From: a bacterium
GTDB taxonomy: Bacteria > Auribacterota > Tritonobacteria > UBA1439
Direction: 5' to 3'
DNA length: 32,520 nt
NCBI GenBank assembly: GCA_028716845.1
Contig: JAQUPF010000001.1
Location: 183,647 to 216,166 of the forward strand
Below the pieces are notes generated by a model. It had not been told where the DNA came from. It ran no database searches and saw nothing but the letters and a program-made list of their open reading frames with translations. Shown in pieces: positions 29,555 through 32,520 of this stretch. Every line of letters begins with the position of its first letter. Positions within the stretch are counted from its first letter, which is position 1. A program made the translations under genes and the position numbers.

Positions 29555-31048
29555 TTACCACACCTCCAGGCGCTCGCGGTCCACGGCGCCGACGTACACC
29601 AGGTCGTCCGCGGAGGTCGTCCGCTCCGCGTCCACCGCCCCGCCCTCCAGGAAGTAGATGCCGCGCCCGATATTCCTGAACCCCGCGTCCAGCACCGGGT
29701 AGCCGGTGAGCGGCGCCGCCACCGTCACCGGCCCCGCCGCGAAGCCGAGGTACGGCGTCGGCGCGTCCACGAACCCCCTCCCCGTCTCGTAGTAGAGCGT
29801 CGAGCCGTCCGCCATGATCACCCGCACGAACGGGTAGCACGGCGTGGAAATCGGCAGCACGTCCGCCGTGACGGCGATCCGGTCGGTCCGCCCGTACACC
29901 GTACGGCCGACGGCCGTCAGGTCGATCGGGGGAGGCGGCCCGATGCAGTAGAGGTTGTTGTCGCTCGAGCCGACGTAGATCCTCCCGTCGCCGCCGATGG
30001 CGGGCGAGGAGTAGACCGCGCCTTCCGTCACGTAGGACCAGACGAGGGAGCCGCCGGAATCGAGGGCGTAGACGTTGTTGTCCCAGGAGCCGACATAAAT
30101 CATCCCGTCGATCCCGACGGCCGGGGACGGCCAGACCTGATCCCCCGTCCTGTAGCTCCAGAGGAGGGAGCCGTTCGATTCGAGCGCGAAGAAGCTGAAG
30201 GAACAGGAACCCACGTACACCGCCCCGTCCCGGCCGAGTGCGGGTGAGGAATGGACGCGGCTGCCCGTCGCGTAACTCCATCTGAACTGGCCGCTCGTGT
30301 CGATGGCATAGAGGTTGTTGTCGTTTGAACCGACGTATATCCTGTTGTCGCCGACCGCGGGCGAGGAATTGACCTTATCCCCCGTTCTGTAAGTCCACGC
30401 CCGCCTGCCGATTGAATCCAGGCAGTAGATCATGTTGTCCTCCGAGCCCACGGAGATCCAGTCGCCGACGAGCGCCGGGGAGCTGTAGCGGATATAATGT
30501 CCAGTCCTGTAGCTCCACGCCAGCTTTCCGATCGAATCCAGGCAGTAGATCCTGTTGTCGCAGGATCCGACATATACACGCCCGTCTCCGCCGATGCAGA
30601 CGGAGGAATTCACATTGCTCCCGGTCCGGTAGGACCACCCGAGCGAGCCGTCCGACCGCAGCGCATAGACGTAGAAGGAGCCGGTGCCCACGTAGACATC
30701 ACCGTCGATACCGACGGCGGGAGAAGACGCGTTCCATACATCGAAGCTGTAGCTCCATACCAGGCGGCCGTGCGCGTCGATGGCGTAGATGTTCTTGTCG
30801 GCATTGCTGTATGGCGCCGCATAGACGACGCCGTTGCCGTCCACGGCCGGCGACGCCTGAATGTCATCTCCGAACCTGTAACTCCACGAAAGGAGCGGCA
30901 TCGTCGGGCCGGCGAAGGCGCTCCTCCCGGTGTGCCGCGCGTCGTGCCTGAACATCGGCCAGGGGGCGTCGGCGGGCTGCCCCGCGGCGGCGGCAGCCAG
31001 GCAGAGCGCCGGCACCGCGCCGCGGACCGCGCATGCGACCCTCTTCAT
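29555..31048 (-). CDS. secreted eight-bladed PQQ-like beta-propeller protein
   Basis: 497 aa. ATG 31048 follows GGAGGGTGAG and starts a signal peptide (MKRVACAVRGAVPALCLAAAAA); the 92 codons upstream are spurious. PWPMFRHDARHTGRS (29-43) is the typical opening of PQQ/pyrrolo-quinoline-like propellers. Eight W-(S/T)-Y strand ends occur (about residues 56, 100, 140, 180, 220, 259, 299, 339), each about 40 aa apart, with YVGS-x-DN-x-(L/I/V)-YA/C-(L/I)-D between them. The first W-S-Y comes before the first YVGS, so the N-terminus probably closes the last blade. Residues about 375-497 form a separate C-terminal module: ADVLPISTPCYPFVRV, LYYETGRGF and GIYFLEGG. No PQQ-binding enzyme residues are identifiable; a structural or surface role is inferred. 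Confidence 0.8.
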   Translation of the reverse strand: MKRVACAVRGAVPALCLAAAAAGQPADAPWPMFRHDARHTGRSAFAGPTMPLLSWSYRFGDDIQASPAVDGNGVVYAAPYSNADKNIYAIDAHGRLVWSYSFDVWNASSPAVGIDGDVYVGTGSFYVYALRSDGSLGWSYRTGSNVNSSVCIGGDGRVYVGSCDNRIYCLDSIGKLAWSYRTGHYIRYSSPALVGDWISVGSEDNMIYCLDSIGRRAWTYRTGDKVNSSPAVGDNRIYVGSNDNNLYAIDTSGQFRWSYATGSRVHSSPALGRDGAVYVGSCSFSFFALESNGSLLWSYRTGDQVWPSPAVGIDGMIYVGSWDNNVYALDSGGSLVWSYVTEGAVYSSPAIGGDGRIYVGSSDNNLYCIGPPPPIDLTAVGRTVYGRTDRIAVTADVLPISTPCYPFVRVIMADGSTLYYETGRGFVDAPTPYLGFAAGPVTVAAPLTGYPVLDAGFRNIGRGIYFLEGGAVDAERTTSADDLVYVGAVDRERLEVW

Positions 31049-31390
31049 CTCACCCTCCCTCCGGCGACGGATGCCGCCGCCTTCCCGTCCCGCGGAGCGC
31101 GGACATTCCCCCTCCCGGCGTGAAGGATGGGGAAACGGGTGCGCGGCGGGGAATGGAATGACGCGGTAGAACCGGGAGAACATATTGCATGTCCCACACC
31201 GTGAACGGTAGCACACACAGGAAGATAGTTCAGTCATTATTCCCATGGCCGCCGCCGAGGGTGGCCCGCCCCCTTTCTCAATGAACAGCAATATCCATTC
31301 CAAGCCGCTCTTCCATCGTCGCATGCGGGCGAATTCTCCATCTTGCTCCCGCGCAGCGTATTATGAAATGAGACTGTGTTCAGGTCATGA
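31049..31390. other. intergenic region upstream of the PQQ-like propeller gene
   Basis: 342 bp with lower GC from about 31160 onward. It should hold the promoter of the propeller gene, but I see no convincing -35/-10 pair, repeat, RNA or terminator. No coding sequence is supported. Confidence 0.45.
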
Positions 31391-32107
31391 TCATTCCGGG
31401 CGGACGGACGGCTCCGGCCCGGGAGCGTGCTCCGGAACGGCCATCCGGTGTATCGTTCCGGCGCCGGTCGTTTCGGGGAAGCGGTACTCGATCGCGTTCG
31501 GGTAGTCGTGCTCCCCGAAGACGGTGTTGTTGTAGACCTGCGCGCCCGGCGCCTCCTCGACGGCGATCCCGACGTCGGCGAAGCCCCCGCCCGCGTCGTG
31601 GTAGATCATGTTGTTCCGGATGATCCCCCCGACGTGCCCCCGGCCGGACATCCCGAAGCCGATCCCCCGGTCGCAGTTGACGACGAGGTTCGCCTCCACG
31701 AGCGTGTCCCGCGAGCCGGACCAGAAGTGGACCGCGTACTGGGCGACGTCGACCTGGAGCTGCACGGCGTGGTGCGCGACGTCCCGCATCGTCAGGTCGC
31801 GGACCGTGAAGCCGGAGCCGTTCACGTTGAAGACGTGCGAGACGCCGCCGCCCATCCCCCTCCCCCGGATGACGACGGCATCACGATTCCCGGAGAGGCC
31901 CCGGACCGTCACGCCGGCCGCCTCGATCCAGAGCATGTCGTCGAGGGTGTAGGTGCCGTCCCGGAGCAGGATCTCGGGGTCGCCCCCCGCGTTCGCCGCG
32001 GCGACCGCCGCCGCCAGTTCCGCGGCGGTGCCGACCGTGACCGCCCGGGCGGGCGCGGAGAGGAGCGCGGCGCCGACGACCGCGCAGATGAAGGGAAGAT
32101 TGCTCAC
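31391..32107 (-). CDS. secreted right-handed beta-helix protein, possibly truncated
   Basis: 238 aa from GTG 32107, which overlaps the stop of the GGDEF gene (GTGA). The N-terminus is a signal peptide (MSNLPFICAVVGAALLSAPARA). The rest has parallel beta-helix spacing: ELAAAVAAANAGGDPEILLRDGTYTL, VTVRGLSGNRDAVVIRG, FTVRDLTMRDVAHHAVQL, DTLVEANLVVNCDRGIGF and IIRNNMIYHDAGGGF, then AQVYNNTVFG. It looks like a carbohydrate-binding or lyase-like scaffold; catalytic residues are not obvious. The end (ETTGAGTIHRMAVPEHAPGP...) stops soon after a rung that in similar proteins continues for many more, and no frame downstream restores the pattern, so a degraded 3' end is possible. Confidence 0.7.
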   Translation of the reverse strand: MSNLPFICAVVGAALLSAPARAVTVGTAAELAAAVAAANAGGDPEILLRDGTYTLDDMLWIEAAGVTVRGLSGNRDAVVIRGRGMGGGVSHVFNVNGSGFTVRDLTMRDVAHHAVQLQVDVAQYAVHFWSGSRDTLVEANLVVNCDRGIGFGMSGRGHVGGIIRNNMIYHDAGGGFADVGIAVEEAPGAQVYNNTVFGEHDYPNAIEYRFPETTGAGTIHRMAVPEHAPGPEPSVRPE

Positions 32108-32520
32108 GCGTCTCCCGTCCCGGCCGCAGCGGTGGCCGGGGACGGGGGGGTGCTCTCGGCGACGCGGTTGCGGCCGGCGCGCTTGGCGCGGTAGAGGGCC
32201 TCGTCGGCGCGGGCGACGGCCCGGTGCGGGTCGCGGTCGCCCGCGAGCGGCTCCGCGACGCCGAAGCTCGCCGTGATGGGGATGCGGTCGCCGTTCCATT
32301 CCACCGGGTGCGCCTCGAAGTGGCGCCGCAGGCGCTCGGCGAAGACGGCCGCCCCCTTCCGATCGGTCTCGGGGAGGATGGCGAGGAACTCCTCCCCGCC
32401 GTACCTCGCCAGGACGTCCACGTCCCGGACGTTCTCGTGCGCGTACCGGGCGATCTCCCTGAGGGCGCTGTCGCCCGCCTCGTGGCCGTGCGTGTCGTTG
32501 ACCGTCTTGAAATGGTCCAG
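32104..32520 (-). CDS. GGDEF-domain protein (diguanylate cyclase), 5' end outside window
   Basis: 139 codons including the stop are visible; the frame runs off the right edge. The visible part begins LDHFKTVNDTHGHEAGD, the substrate-binding end of a GGDEF domain, followed by the active-site signature GGEEF (codons 32400-32386). Five residues before it lies RDVD, the RxxD inhibitory I-site, so the enzyme is predicted active and feedback-controlled by cyclic di-GMP. SFGVAE and ADEALYRAKRAGRNRV close the domain; the last 15 residues are a low-complexity tail. The input domain is outside the window. Translation of the downstream secreted beta-helix gene is coupled by a GTGA overlap. Confidence 0.9.
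   Translation of the reverse strand: MDHFKTVNDTHGHEAGDSALREIARYAHENVRDVDVLARYGGEEFLAILPETDRKGAAVFAERLRRHFEAHPVEWNGDRIPITASFGVAEPLAGDRDPHRAVARADEALYRAKRAGRNRVAESTPPSPATAAAGTGDA

Noticed and set aside
31049-31324. N-terminal extension of the PQQ-like propeller protein
   Set aside because: The added 92 residues precede a clear signal peptide that has its own good ribosome binding site.

Overview
The window is GC-rich bacterial DNA (roughly two-thirds or more G+C by eye) with almost no spare sequence except a few AT-rich intergenic islands. The genes fit a Gram-negative, diderm bacterium. There is a near-complete pathway for 4-amino-4-deoxy-L-arabinose (L-Ara4N) modification of lipid A or a similar acceptor, a heptosyltransferase-like GT9, polyprenol-phosphate glycosyltransferases, many signal-peptide proteins, a sigma-54 activator and a diguanylate cyclase. 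Low-complexity intergenic repeats and large beta-propeller/beta-helix secreted proteins suggest an uncultivated environmental lineage. A PVC-, Omnitrophota- or Auribacterota-like source is only a guess; no phylogenetic marker gene is present.

Layout. 20-2842 (-): secreted or surface protein with a C-terminal S74 self-cleaving chaperone. 3160-8565 (-): 1801-aa signalling protein that joins a Ser/Thr kinase, an NTPase, a TPR-like region, GAF, a sigma-54 AAA+ domain and a Fis-type helix-turn-helix. 8869-9681 (-): secreted protein of three tandem Asp-rich repeats. 9863-17542 (+): arn operon, in order arnB, arnC, arnT-like, arnA formyltransferase, arnA decarboxylase/dehydrogenase, SAM methyltransferase, arnD. 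17520-20193 (-): rmlD-like reductase, polysaccharide deacetylase and zinc metallopeptidase-like protein, coupled by 4-nt overlaps and convergent with arn. 20328-21392 (-): membrane-anchored SGNH hydrolase. 21575-22279 (+): queH. 22133-24467 (-): GT9, polyprenol-phosphate GT2 and bifunctional-nuclease-domain protein. 24599-26457 (+): GT-C membrane glycosyltransferase and a small secreted protein, ended by a strong intrinsic terminator. 26719-26992 (-): tRNA-Tyr and tRNA-Thr. 27279-27921 (+): overlapping pair of a 66-aa protein and a MNT-fold nucleotidyltransferase. 27943-31048 (-): two secreted beta-propeller proteins. 31391-32520 (-): GGDEF protein (cut by the window edge) overlapping a secreted beta-helix protein.

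How it fits together. The arn block would make UDP-L-Ara4N from UDP-glucuronate, formylate it, load it on undecaprenyl phosphate, deformylate it and transfer it at the outer face of the inner membrane. The bifunctional E. coli ArnA is split here into two genes, no ArnE/ArnF flippase or UDP-glucose dehydrogenase is seen, and a methyltransferase sits inside the operon. The neighbouring glycosyltransferase, deacetylase and reductase genes make 9.8-26 kb an envelope-glycan region. The kinase/sigma-54 fusion, the overlapping nucleotidyltransferase pair and the arn variant deserve most attention.
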